A stretch of DNA of 64,000 nt from contig CM034145.1 in the NCBI GenBank assembly GCA_019914995.1, positions 3,162,001 to 3,226,000 of the forward strand, written 5' to 3'. How positions within the stretch are numbered: the first letter of the stretch is position 1; each line of letters starts with the position of its first letter. Under the pieces are notes generated by a model, which worked only from the letters and a program-made list of their open reading frames with translations, did no database searches and was not told where the DNA came from. The translations under genes and the position numbers were made by a program. Positions 1 to 11,243 of this stretch are shown here, one piece after another. Source of the stretch: Acanthochlamys bracteata (taxonomy: Eukaryota > Streptophyta > Magnoliopsida > Pandanales > Velloziaceae).

Positions 1-1882
1 GGAATTTTTAATGTACAAAAGACATTTTGATTACATAATTGTAATTAAATTGATAAGAGATGATCCATAGTTAGTGCTTTACTGTCCAGTTTTGATTGCC
101 CAAAAGCTGGGTATGTGCTTTGTTATGCAGATTTGAGTGACTGAAAAATGAACTGTTTCTTAACTAAATAATATGGCATTATTCTCAAATGATTGCATCA
201 CCTTTTTAGTTAAGTTGAAGAAACTTTTCAGGTAAAAACTTACGCAATCAGCAACTTTAAATAAATTTCAACTTACATGTTATCAAATGGTTACAAATTA
301 AAGTTTCAATAATCTTGCATTATTTCACTTAGAAAAACTATGACCAATGCTAATGTCACAAAAACAGCCAACAACATCCAACAATACAGATATAAACTAA
401 TTGGAATGCTGTTTATTTCTCATAATGTGGTATAACACTTGATCGAAAGATGTCTTCCAACTTCATCTTAGCACCCAAAATCTAAATACACAAGGATAAC
501 GGTTTAAGATGGCAATTCATCTAATAAGTAATGTTGAGGACCATTTAGATAAAAAACATAAAGTGCATAGAGCAATATAAAGATTTTTAGTCCATAGATA
601 AAATGTGACATTTTCTTATATATAGAGACCAAGTCTGGCCTTACGCTAACTTTTTTTATTGTCTTCACATCCTTTAGCTCTATCTATATGAGTTTGCTTA
701 CCTGAATGTTTCATAATTTAAAACCTCTAAAGAATTAGCAACTTCATAATGGGAGTCATGAGTTTTGGATATTTATAGCCCAATCTTTTGCATATTGGTT
801 GGACCCCAAGAGATTTGATGATAATAGAAATTATATAATTATAGTTTATGCATTTGAGTACTACTGAGAATGATCTAAGTGTTTCAAAAGAAACAGAACA
901 AGAATCAATTAGCTGTTATTCATGCTGCTTTGGCTGATAAAGAGATCAGCTAGAACATCAGTAAGCTATCGTTGCTGCTGATCTGTTCAGCAGAGCACTT
1001 ATCAGAACAGAGAGCAGAACAGAAACCAGCTGGAAAAATCACTCAGCTGATTGCTTTGCTGCTTAGTTCAATAATTTCTGCACAAAACAGTCGGAGAAGC
1101 GGCCAGCTGAGCTAGCTGCTGCTTAGTTCAACCAGAGCTGATTCGAGGAGAATCATCATGCTATGTTTGGAGCCAATTCATTCCAACCACCATTGAGTCT
1201 AAACTTCACAAAATAACTAGAGAGGCATACACACAGCATAAATAAGAAGGAGATCAAACGTCATTAATCAAGCTAAGAGAAAGTCAAGAAAAAATGAAGA
1301 AATCAGTAAGCATCATAGGAAATCAGCATGATTAACCAATTTTTAGATAGCGTTTGCACATGCTATAGTCATCCATCTGACAAAAAAAATCAAAGACAAA
1401 GAGACCAACACACATGCTTTCAGATCTACAAAACAAGTCCAACATGCATCAAAAGAACTGAGATAAAATCACATCAACAACAAGATGCATCCAGACAAGT
1501 CATACACATTTCAAATTAAAGAGTCTCATTCAAATTTCATTTCTCTACAAGCTACATTGCAGAAATAAGCAACATCTAAAATTAAAGATTTTGTAGACTC
1601 TACGTATGGAGAACATTTCTCTACAATTATCACGTCTCATTGTAACCTTCAATCCATTTAAGAATAGCATTTTCAGCTTCTACTAGAACATCACATGAAT
1701 AATAATTAAATAAGGACCAAAGATCTGATGCTTTCATCTTAACACTTGAAATGTGAGGTAAAATAACATGTAATGGCTGATGCAAGTTTTATTACTCATA
1801 AAACATGATTAGCAAATGCAATATTCCAAAATGATTGCCTTATTGAATAGTAACTTTAGAACAGAGTAATGGAAATGGTCAC
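1..1882. other. Presumed intron 6 or 3' flank, no exon recognised
   Basis: No further oligopeptidase exon was found on the minus strand. Around 900-1150 the sequence is rich in CAGCTGA and GCTGCT words, and the phrase GCTGCTTAGTTCA occurs twice (near 1070 and 1120). This looks like a decayed repeat. The short open frame at 1328-1519 has no recognisable motif. Confidence 0.4.
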
Positions 1883-4800
1883 CTGTACCTCAGTAAGTTC
1901 AATTGGCATTTGTAACGCACAAAACAATGGAACCCCATCCTTTTCAATGGAAAGAACCATATGTCCGTGAAACATGTCCATATCCTGAAAGGTGCAATTC
2001 TGACCTGGCAGAACAATATCCTGTCAAAGAGGATATCAATAAACTAATTAACTTGTGAAATATCAATAATATCGGTCGCTCTAAGATTCAACCAGAAGTT
2101 TCCTAGCATCATGATTGAATGAGTATTGCCAGAAAAAGATATTGATAACACAAATTGATGCATATAGCCATGAAATTTTGATGTAGGCTTGCATCTTATA
2201 ATAATTTCTATTACATTAAGAGCTCTCAAAGATCAAATTAGAGAACTTAGCCTCCAATAAATACAGAAACAAATAAAGTATGGCCAAAACATGAAATCTG
2301 CCAAAACTCCTAAGAACTAAGACTCTTGACTCCTCTCCATGAAACTCTATTGTATCATAATCTACAAAATGTATCTCTTTAACAAATTCAATATTTCTCA
2401 AGACTCCACTCCACTCCATATTAACTTCTACAACCAATGGCATTGGCCATCAATCCAATAGTTATCAGTTACTTTCTTGACAAACTAGACATAGAAGAAG
2501 TTGAGTCAAAATTGTAAGCTGTAGGTGAGGGTATAAACCTCTAATTTTATTCTCCTAGCCTGGCCAACAATTGAATGATGACTTTTTACTTGTGCAAACG
2601 ATTGGGATAGTAATCCAACAAACCACAACTACGTATGTACAATCATTGCACTATGAAAACGAATAGAAAAGACATCAGAGACCAGTTACTTCTTGATCCA
2701 GTGTCAAACACATGTTTCAGCTTTCATTCAATGAGGTTATCTTACAAAGATTAAGATCCACATCACATTATATTCTTCCTAATATATTAATTGGCACAAA
2801 GACTCGTTATTAGTTTAAAAAGGAGAAATAATTCAACTTCCACTTAGCATCATATCTTTTACTGTAACCTAGGTTAAGAATATATCTCTAGCCTAATTAA
2901 TAACTAACTTACTTATTGATACTCAATTGCCTTAAAATTCAAATGATAAAAAGGTGAAAACATGTTTTGTACGTGAAGATCCAATTATGAACTCTTGTTC
3001 CCTTCCTCAGTTAAAATTAATCCATATCACGCCAGATGAATTCATAAAAAGGCCAAGATGTGTTCAGTATTCCTGTCCCAAATGTTAATACTGTACTTGA
3101 AGAACGATAAAGACTTTGCATAATTTTGAGAAGGTCAACCAACAAATCTCATTTTCCTCTTGGGTATAAGTTTACATACATTAAATTCCTCTATTTTGTC
3201 AACATAATACAAGAAATGCACTCTTTGTTGAAGATAATTCACTGAGGTGTTCTGAGTACAGTTCATAAAACTGGGAGTTCAATGGAAGTCTGAGAATAGA
3301 CTCGAATAAAACTGGTAATAATAATCTCAAACAAATCGATATTAGAAATATTGCAAAATAAAATAAGGTAAAAGAATAAGGAATATTTGTACCTGTGTAT
3401 TATATCTTCTGTTATTTAGAGAATAAATATGGATTTTTTTCTACCAAGCACAATACAACATCAGCTAAATTTAATCAGATCAGCTCAACCTACATAATGA
3501 TGCCACGTGTTACCATTCTACTTAACCTAGAACTATAAATAAGTCCCACCCAATCATAGCAAGGTCTACGTGATTGTTTGAAAAGAATGCCAACAAACTA
3601 GCCAATCTAGAAGGGATGATTGGTCTTTCTTGATAAGGTTAAGATCTTGGCCTACATTCATGGCAAAAGGATATGGACATGAGCAAAAGTTGTAAAATTA
3701 ATATGAAAAGTACTGCAGTTTGATACACTAAATTTAGCAACACTATCAAAAACATATTTTACAAAACAGTATTCCATTAGATTTTGACGAAGGTTTCATC
3801 TTGTAGACATTTCTCCATGTGCCAGATGCATCATTGAGTTACTCCAGTTAGCATCAAGTAACCAAGACCAAGCAGCAAAAGATGGTTTCAGGAAATACCA
3901 CAGCAGATAAATTTATAGTTTCACCTTCCAGTCGGCCATCAAGGAAACTTCTGCTTTACACCTAGTTAAGTAATAGCCTTCAACCAGGGACTCCATGTTT
4001 CTGACAGGAGCATTAGTAAGGATATAGAAATATCCGTAGTGGTGCTCCAAAAAATACTGCACATCAGACTCACGTTTTCGGACCAACCATAACCCATCCT
4101 TCACATTCGCTGCATCCATCACATAAACCTGCGAGAATATAAGTTGACTATTTAGTATTAGAACTAAAAGTAGACCAGACTTCTTTTAAAAGAGTTATAC
4201 TGAAAAGTAACCTTCCTCAGATGAGGACCTTGAGTTTGAATTTATGGTAATAAAGTTTCCGTCTTTTGTGTTTGTAATGTCAACACAGAATCCATGACCA
4301 TTTTCTTCAAATACAAGATCATCTTCAACATCAAATTCTAGCTCCTTGCAAAAAACCCTAGAGACCATAACAAACAAAAGAAGCACTCAGTTGTGTGCTG
4401 ATAACTTTTCAATCTGCTGTTGAGAAATAAGGTAAGAATTGCCTGTTTGGTCTCTGAGTTTCATCACACATGGTATACAACAATGACTTGCTATCCTTAG
4501 CCCACGCCAAGCTAACAACTCCATCAACCCCTTTATGTGAAATCACATGTCCGCTTCCTAGATCCTTAACTTTAAGTGTAAACAACTCACTACCAGAAGT
4601 ATCAAGGGTATAGGCGAGATATCTGTGATCAGGAGAAACACGACAAGTGCCTATATGAACATAGCCTACATATGAAGAAAAACAAATATCAGAAAGGGAA
4701 GACACTGATATTAGTAAAAAAGCTGTTAGTCTTACAGATAATAACAATTAAGACCATGAGCTAATGGTTAGTGGTTGCTAACTACATGTACTTAAAGAAT

Positions 4801-6340
4801 TAGTCAAGCATGGGATGCCTGGACAAAGTAAAACACAAGTTAGTAGAGCAAAATTTGCTGATCTAAGACAAGTAACCTCCTAAAAGTCTAGATATTGCTA
4901 TATGAGCATCTAAATAATCAGGAGATTCAATATACAAAAGAAAATAAATTCAACTAATGGTTTAGAAGGTTTCATAAGACAAGGAACCTTCTAAAATCTC
5001 CTACAATTCAGGAATACGACTAAAATTTGCTAAAACTTTTACCATGTTCTTCTGCAATCTGATTCCAGTCAAGTAATACCTCCTCCCTATAGCCTCTCAA
5101 GCGGTGAATAAATGCTCCAAATGTACCATTGTGCTTCATCAATCTACGGCAAAGGACAGGATATTCCATTCCTTTGGGAACATATTGATAGTATAACCTA
5201 CAGTGAGGAAAAAAGATCCATTAAAAGAATGTTGAGGATATCACAAACTGCTGGTCTAGATTTTTCTGAGACAATACAGTCTAAAATATGTCTCAAGAAA
5301 GAAAAAGATAAAAGTAGAATCAATGCTGAAAATCAGACAAAATCAATTCCGAAACTGAAGTGAGCATCCGCCATAAACATACAGAAGGCTGCAGAGAAAT
5401 GGCTGATTGGACGTGCACATGAGAGCTATGTAACCAGTCTTCAAGCCAGATAGATATTGGTATTAGTAAACATGCCAATATTTTAGTCCATCAACCCTAT
5501 CGAATAATGACAGTCTAGTTCAAACTCATCAAAGAACTTGTGCATTTGGGTTAGGATGTGTCTAACATGCTTCTAGCATAGAATATTACTTATACCTCAT
5601 CCTTGAAACAGGGGACATTTGCAATATAGGCATTTAAAATGCATGTGTTAACTAATTCTCATTATAGTTAGCATTCTCAAAACCATAAGTGAATTTAAAA
5701 ATTAACCTTCAGTTTGTCAACTATTCCTATGCCGTTATCAACACATACAACCCACTTTGAGCGACATATTATGTAAAAGTCTCAATCTTGATCATGTTTA
5801 CAATGGCCTGCTTTAAGCATATAATCAAAGATACAATTTCATGAAACTACATAAAGTATTTCTTCCATGAACTCGTAAGACAAAAGAGAAAGCACGCTAC
5901 ACTGAAGAAAAAACACTGAAGAGAAAGATTGACATATTAATCAAATAACATGAAGGGGACGAAAATTGTAACGAATGAAATACTGACCATGGTCCCCATC
6001 GTTCGGGGGGACAGTAGACGGGGGAAGATGGAACCCTATCCCGCATTTCTGCAGCAAGGGCGCGCCGGAGCTCGTCAGTGTCGGCCATGAACGTTTGGGC
6101 GTAGACGTTCTCGCGGTGGAGATGGTTCACGAGGTCGGGATCAGCTGTGCTGGACATCCAACTGTAGGGATCTTCCCACGTGGTCCCATGAACGGTGATC
6201 GTGGAAGGGATCTTTTTCGGCACGGGGGGGCTAAGAGTTCTTGAGAAGAAGGGCCACTGCTTGCTGCAGGAAGAATAAGAAAACCAACGATGGAGATGGG
6301 AGAGAAGGAAGGAATGCTTCTTGCTGCTACTGCGTAGCAT
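1883..6340 (-). CDS. Prolyl-oligopeptidase-family serine peptidase (S9A, oligopeptidase B-like), 5' half, partial
   Basis: Six exons join in frame on the minus strand: 6340-5988, 5197-5043, 4665-4443, 4357-4201, 4128-3925 and 2020-1883, about 410 codons. S9A enzymes cleave short peptides after proline or basic residues, using a beta-propeller that gates a C-terminal alpha/beta-hydrolase. Recognisable stretches are WEDPYSWM (near residue 55), ERWGPW joined to LYYQY across intron 1, CRVSPDHRYLAYTLD, FLEHHYGYFYILTNAP and QDMDMFHGH, all of the N-terminal and propeller half. The first ~35 residues are rich in Ser, Arg and Lys, suggesting an organelle transit peptide. The start at 6340 is the first ATG of this open frame. 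Introns are GT-AG except intron 3, which fits only with a GC donor. The last exon may instead end at 1888. The GxSxG half is absent and should lie beyond base 1 unless the gene is truncated. The spliced frame has no stops. Confidence 0.85.
2021..3924 (-). other. Intron 5 of the oligopeptidase gene
   Basis: This 1.9-kb intron joins an exon ending in ADWK to one beginning DIVLPGQN. It has a GT donor at 3924 and an AG acceptor at 2021. It holds a 75-codon open frame at 2216-2443 that matches nothing I recognise and is not needed for the spliced frame. Confidence 0.6.
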
Positions 6341-8180
6341 CGCAGAGAGACGGCCAGCGGCTTCGTTCGGGCTCAGAGAATGAGTTCGAGTTTTTTCCAG
6401 GCATAATAAGAGTACAAAGCACCATAATAGCTGCTGAATTCGGCTAAAAAATTATTAGGCCATATCCATTTTCACGTTTTGAAATTAGGACATCTTTTTA
6501 AAATATATTTTTTAATCACATTATAAGAAAAATAAAAAAGGTTTCCATGCAGTGTTTATCTCTAAGATCTAACTCTTTCTAAAATTTAAATCTAATTTTA
6601 ATTCAATCTAACAGTGTGACTCTGAAAGTGACTTTGAATTCATTCGTAAAAGATTTCGAATAAAAAATACGACCGGCATGTTCGCACAAGATTCCAAGAG
6701 GTTGAACAACTTTACTTAATAATAAATTTTGTAAATTAATAATACATTATAATCCGACTGATAAGGTTAGTGGTTTCAAATTTTAAAAACTTATTTTGAA
6801 AAAATTTGAGTAAGCTTGTGATTTTATATTATATATTATCACTGCTGTAGAAATTCGACTGGATTAAGATGGTGAGTTGCTACTCAATTTCATTTGACCT
6901 ATATTTGATTGAAATTATTTGTTACTATCAGCTTTAATATTATTGGCTCCATTTTATTTTATTATTTTTTCTTGAATGCTCTTTACAATGCATACTTTAG
7001 TTAGATTAGATATAACATCTTATGATTTCTGAATGCTCTGTACAATACATACAAAGGTTTGAACAAAGAAGCTATGATGACTTCCTTGGACGGGCGCTGT
7101 TGTTAGATGACATTTGCAACTTTAAATAGATGTGTTCAACTCTAGCAGTTCATGGTTGTTTGCTAGCATCTTTTCTACTTTGTGATGTGCATAGGTTTCT
7201 TTTATCTTCTGTAGATAAAGCTTATGAGCCAGGATATCTATTTTATCTTCTGCAGATGGCTTAGAATTTGGCGTTAGCTATGGCTTTGGCTTTGGAGGCA
7301 ACTAGTCTTGAGCAAGGCAGCAGCTCGATTGCTGGTAAACATAGTTTTGAAGCTCTGCCTTGGACTTGATATTTAATTCTTCCCCATTCAAATGCTTTAA
7401 AGGAGATGAGATGGCCTGTAATGATGTTTTCTTTTAGACTTAGTATTATGTGCTTATTGTAGTCCATTAGGTAAGGTGCTATGTTTTATGTACTCGGATG
7501 ATCAGTAGTTCTGAGTTATTATTATGTATGATTTTAGTGTAGGGTAGTTCTGAGTTATTATCATGTATGATTTTAGTGTAGGTTATGTAACTATGCAATG
7601 GCAAATAGTGTAACAATTTTAGAATCAATAGTATGGTACTCGTATTTATTTTTTAAGCTTCTTTTTCTCATTTTGTTCAAATAAACATTCAACCAGAATG
7701 TGAATATGAATGTGCAATGCAAAATTATTCAATTAAATGCAGTAAGTATAAGGGTTTAGTAAGTAATACTGAACCCTTAAACTTGAAAAGAAAAAAATTG
7801 TATTAAAAGAAAACAACTAGATAGAGACAAGAAGTTTAACAAAAGTCAACATTTGAGAGGAATTTTAGTCACATTATCTCTTGGGATGTTACGTGTTGAG
7901 CGGGAATCATTTCTAGCTCTCTATTTCAGTACGGGAGCTTCTTTCTTTAGCTTTCTTTTGTTCTGAATAAGTAGCTCTCTATTCTCCTTCTCTCTTATAT
8001 ACCAGACACTTAAAAACCTCACTGTATGGCTCAAGAATTAACAGGTAAATTTTGTCAAGGCATCAAGCTGCAATTGTCTCAATTCCTTAATGTGTTCTAA
8101 ATTTTATTGCTTTTTTTTTTGCAATCGTTAGGTTGCGACGTTGGTTCTTCTTCTCGTCGAACTCCGAATGTATTAGATGA
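6341..8180. other. 5' flank of the oligopeptidase gene, then the left arm of MULE 1
   Basis: Bases 6341-6450 are the promoter-proximal side of the oligopeptidase gene. From about 7000 the sequence carries GAATG-rich words like those in the arms of the other MULEs here. This is probably the degraded left arm of MULE 1. No coding signal was found. Confidence 0.35.
7506..7582 (+). repeat. Two-unit tandem duplication, about 38-39 bp each
   Basis: The unit starting TAGTTCTGAGTTATTAT and ending in TTTTAGTGTAGG occurs twice head to tail with one or two differences. Confidence 0.85.
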
Positions 8181-8181
8181 A

Positions 8182-9965
8182 TGATAAGTCACCGTGTTCA
8201 GGGATGCCTTTGAAAGCCTTAGAGTTGCTATATAATTCTATATAAATTTTGAAAAAGTATAAGGATTTAGTGCGATTACCTCAAGAACATAAAAGAGGAT
8301 TTCTTGTTCAGATGAAGTGACGACTTGTCAAATGGCCTGTGACTGTTTTGGATTCCATAGAGATCATAAAGGAAAACAGACAGATGATATGTCCGAAAAT
8401 GTGTTGAAGAAGAGAAGCACGAGTACAGCATAATATAAGTGTCGTGCAATAATGAAAGTGACAAAACAAAATAATGGGTTGTCGGAAGTGGTGGGTTATG
8501 AAGGTGGACACACTCATAACCTAATTAGTCTAGCAAATAGAATGTGCATGCATGTTTGTAACAATATGCCTACTGTAGCTAAGGTTTTGATTAATTCATT
8601 TCGGGATGAGGACATACATGTATATAAAGTACATATTTACTTGATGGATCACAAAATGACTTCAATGAAAAAGATTGTTGGAATCATTTGTGCCCCTCAA
8701 AGGAATACAAAAAGCTTATTAATGGCGATGCGACAGGAGTGCTACTTTTTTAAGAAAAAAAGTAGAGAAGACTCGCATTTTGCTTATGCAATACAGATGG
8801 ATAGTGAAATTAGAGCAATACATTTTTTTGGGGTAGATAATTAATCACGTACGCAATTACAGTTTTTGGACGATGTTCTATTCTTTCACACCATATATTG
8901 TAAGTATGTATATGAAATATCATTCGTGTCGTTAACTGGAATTAATCATCATATGCAGTCAATCCAGTTTGGTTATGCGCTACTTTTAGATAAGAGAGAA
9001 GAATTTTTTCAGTGACTTTTTGAAACGTGGCTTGCAGTTATCATGAGCGTGCACGATCTACAACCATGACAGATTAAGACGGAGTTATGACTGCTATTAT
9101 TGCAAATGTATTTATTCCCAAATACACAGCATAAATTTTGTTTATAGCATATCAGGAAGAAGTTTGCTGAAAAACTTTCACGTCATTATTTCAATAGTTC
9201 AAAATTTAGAAAACATATCAAGATGTTTATTTAGAAAATTTATATTCCAAGCATATTTGAAATAAGATAGGAGGAATTGATGTTTGCATACAACTTGAAG
9301 GAAAATGAATGACTTCAAAAGATATACTAGATTCGAGAGAAATGGATACTAGCTTATAAATTGGGTAGTTTTTATACCGGCATGTATACTATCGAGCATG
9401 CAGAAAGTATGAATGTTATTTACAAGAATTTTTTCTACCAACAACAACCCTTCCAAAATTTGTATTGAGGAAGGACAAGTGTTTGATTAAACTTTTTGAA
9501 AGAGAAAAAAAGAATGATTATGCTAGTGAACACTTGTGTCGTATTGTCAATGATAGTGCCTTTTTCGTTTGAAAAGTGCAACAAAAGTATATACAAGTAA
9601 GGTCTACAATAGGTTCAAAAAAAATTTTGAGAAAGCTTAAACTAAGTATGTTCTATATGATGATGAAAAGAGTAGTGATGGTTATACGGCATACATTTAT
9701 AAGTCTCGAGTGGAATGCGATCATCGAAAATGGAAGTGAGATTCAATCCAGCCACTAAGTTAACTGTGTATGTAATTTTTTTTGAGTTTATGGAGATTCT
9801 TTATAAATATTTTATAAAAATTTTTCAGAGTTGTGATATAGATTTCTAAATCGTGCACCAATAAGTGAACATGAGAATTTTGACTACTGAGATTAAAATG
9901 AGTGGACAAATAGTACTAAATTAAAATGAGGTTTCGAGAAAACTATTGCAAGAGCTAAAGTTAAG
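8182..9965 (+). pseudogene. FAR1/FRS-type Mutator transposase relic (MULE 1)
   Basis: A decayed plus-strand transposase with many frameshifts and stops. The order is a FAR1-type N-terminal zinc domain (about 8190-8460), a linker with GYEGGHTHNLISLANRM (about 8490-8545), a mid region open from 8452 to 8844, the MULE core (about 8870-9500, a degraded match to CLWHI followed by KKFAEKL near 9150) and a degenerate SWIM zinc finger near 9735-9800. A tail matching the C-terminal region of MULE 2 ends near 9965. FAR1-type MULE transposases move Mutator elements by a DDE reaction. The family also gave rise to host regulators, but the breaks here exclude a working protein. The same domain order occurs in the relics at 20.7-22.7 kb and 39.6-41.2 kb. 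Confidence 0.8.
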
Positions 9966-11243
9966 ATAATAGAAGATGTGCTTACTGTAATAACTCTGGT
10001 GTTAAACACGAGAAACAAAATTATCCTGAAGATCCAAATAGAAAGAAGAAATCAAGTAGGTATAATAATTCTTGAAGTTTTGATTCATTATAGAGTTTTT
10101 TTTGGAAGTGAATTGAAATTAATATTTGTCGTCACTTTTTACCTTGATAGTGGAAGATATAACAAAAGATAACAACAAAAATAGAGATGAGGGTGAATAT
10201 TTACATACAAGTAAGACGACGATAATGATGATAAAGAGTTAGTTATTAATTTAGAGTAGGTATTATTTTTATATACTGAATTGGTTATGATTGTTGCTTT
10301 GTCAATTTTTGGATAAATAGTGAGAAAAATACTATAAACTCATTTCAGTAGTGAAAAATATAATATGCAAAAATAACAGTTAAAGAAGTGAAAAGTAAAA
10401 AATAACAACAAAAAACATAATAGTGAAAAAAATTGCAGCAAAAACACAAAAAAATAGAAGTGAAAAATTGATAGTGAAAAATATTATAGAAAAAACACTA
10501 AAAAATAATTATAAAAAAAACTAAAAAAAAGCAGTTAAAGAAATAAAAATTAAAAAATAACAGCAAAAAAAAAGAATTTAAAAAATAATAGCAAAAAAAA
10601 GAGTAATTGTGAAAATAATACTGAAGAAAATAAGTGCGATACAAATAGTGAACTCTTTTGGATAGTGAAAAAATTTATAGCGAAAAAATTATAGCTATAA
10701 ATACTGAAAAAAATAATTGTTAAAAAAGTCAATTCTTTTAAATAGTAAAAAATAACAATGAAAAAAATTACAGCAAAAAAAGTAATATAAATAACTGTTA
10801 AGAAATAGTTAATTTTTTTAAGATAACATGGCAAGGTTCGTGTTGAAATGTTAGCATAATCTTCTCTCTTAAAACAATAGTCAGCCAGTCATACATCTTT
10901 GACAGTTATACATCTCTGCCAGTTCTACACCTTTGCGAATCATGCATTTTTACTAGTCATTCAACATTCACATTCGAAAGTTCTATCCAGATCCAAACTA
11001 ATTCCCAAGTGAACCTATTAGGACATTCATACTTTGTCAGATTTAAATTAAAAGAACATTCACATTCACAACCATATTGAACTGAACTTTCTTACATTTA
11101 CATTCAATTTTTTTACATTTATATTCAATCTTCTTGCACTGTACGTTCAAAATGAAGTTTACAATTCAGTGAACTTTACATAAAAAAACAAAATTCTGCA
11201 TAGAACTTGTCTTTACAGCAACACAACTATAAAAATCTATAAA
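9966..11243. mobile_element. Right arm of MULE 1, cut by an LTR-like block
   Basis: This non-coding arm lies after the MULE 1 transposase. It contains a purine-rich array (10330-10830) and then CATTCAC-type words between 10960 and 11110. The same words are found in the arms of MULE 2 and MULE 3. It stops abruptly at TGTTACGACC (11244), where LTR-like sequence starts. Confidence 0.5.
10330..10830 (+). repeat. Degenerate purine-rich array (TAGTGAAAAA / AACAGCAAAAA units)
   Basis: About 500 bp almost without C on the plus strand. It is made of short variants of ATAGTGAAAAAA and TAACAGCAAAAA. A 94-codon open frame on the other strand (10550-10834), all Phe, Leu and Ile, is a by-product of this composition. 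Confidence 0.7.

Noticed and set aside
2216..2443. 75-codon minus-strand open frame inside intron 5
   Set aside because: The flanking exons join in frame without it and it matches no part of the oligopeptidase family.
8452..8844. 130-codon open frame as a possible host FRS gene
   Set aside because: Upstream and downstream homology is broken by many stops and frameshifts, so it is a transposase relic.
10550..10834. 94-codon hydrophobic minus-strand open frame
   Set aside because: It follows from the C-poor purine array on the plus strand; nothing but Phe, Leu and Ile runs.
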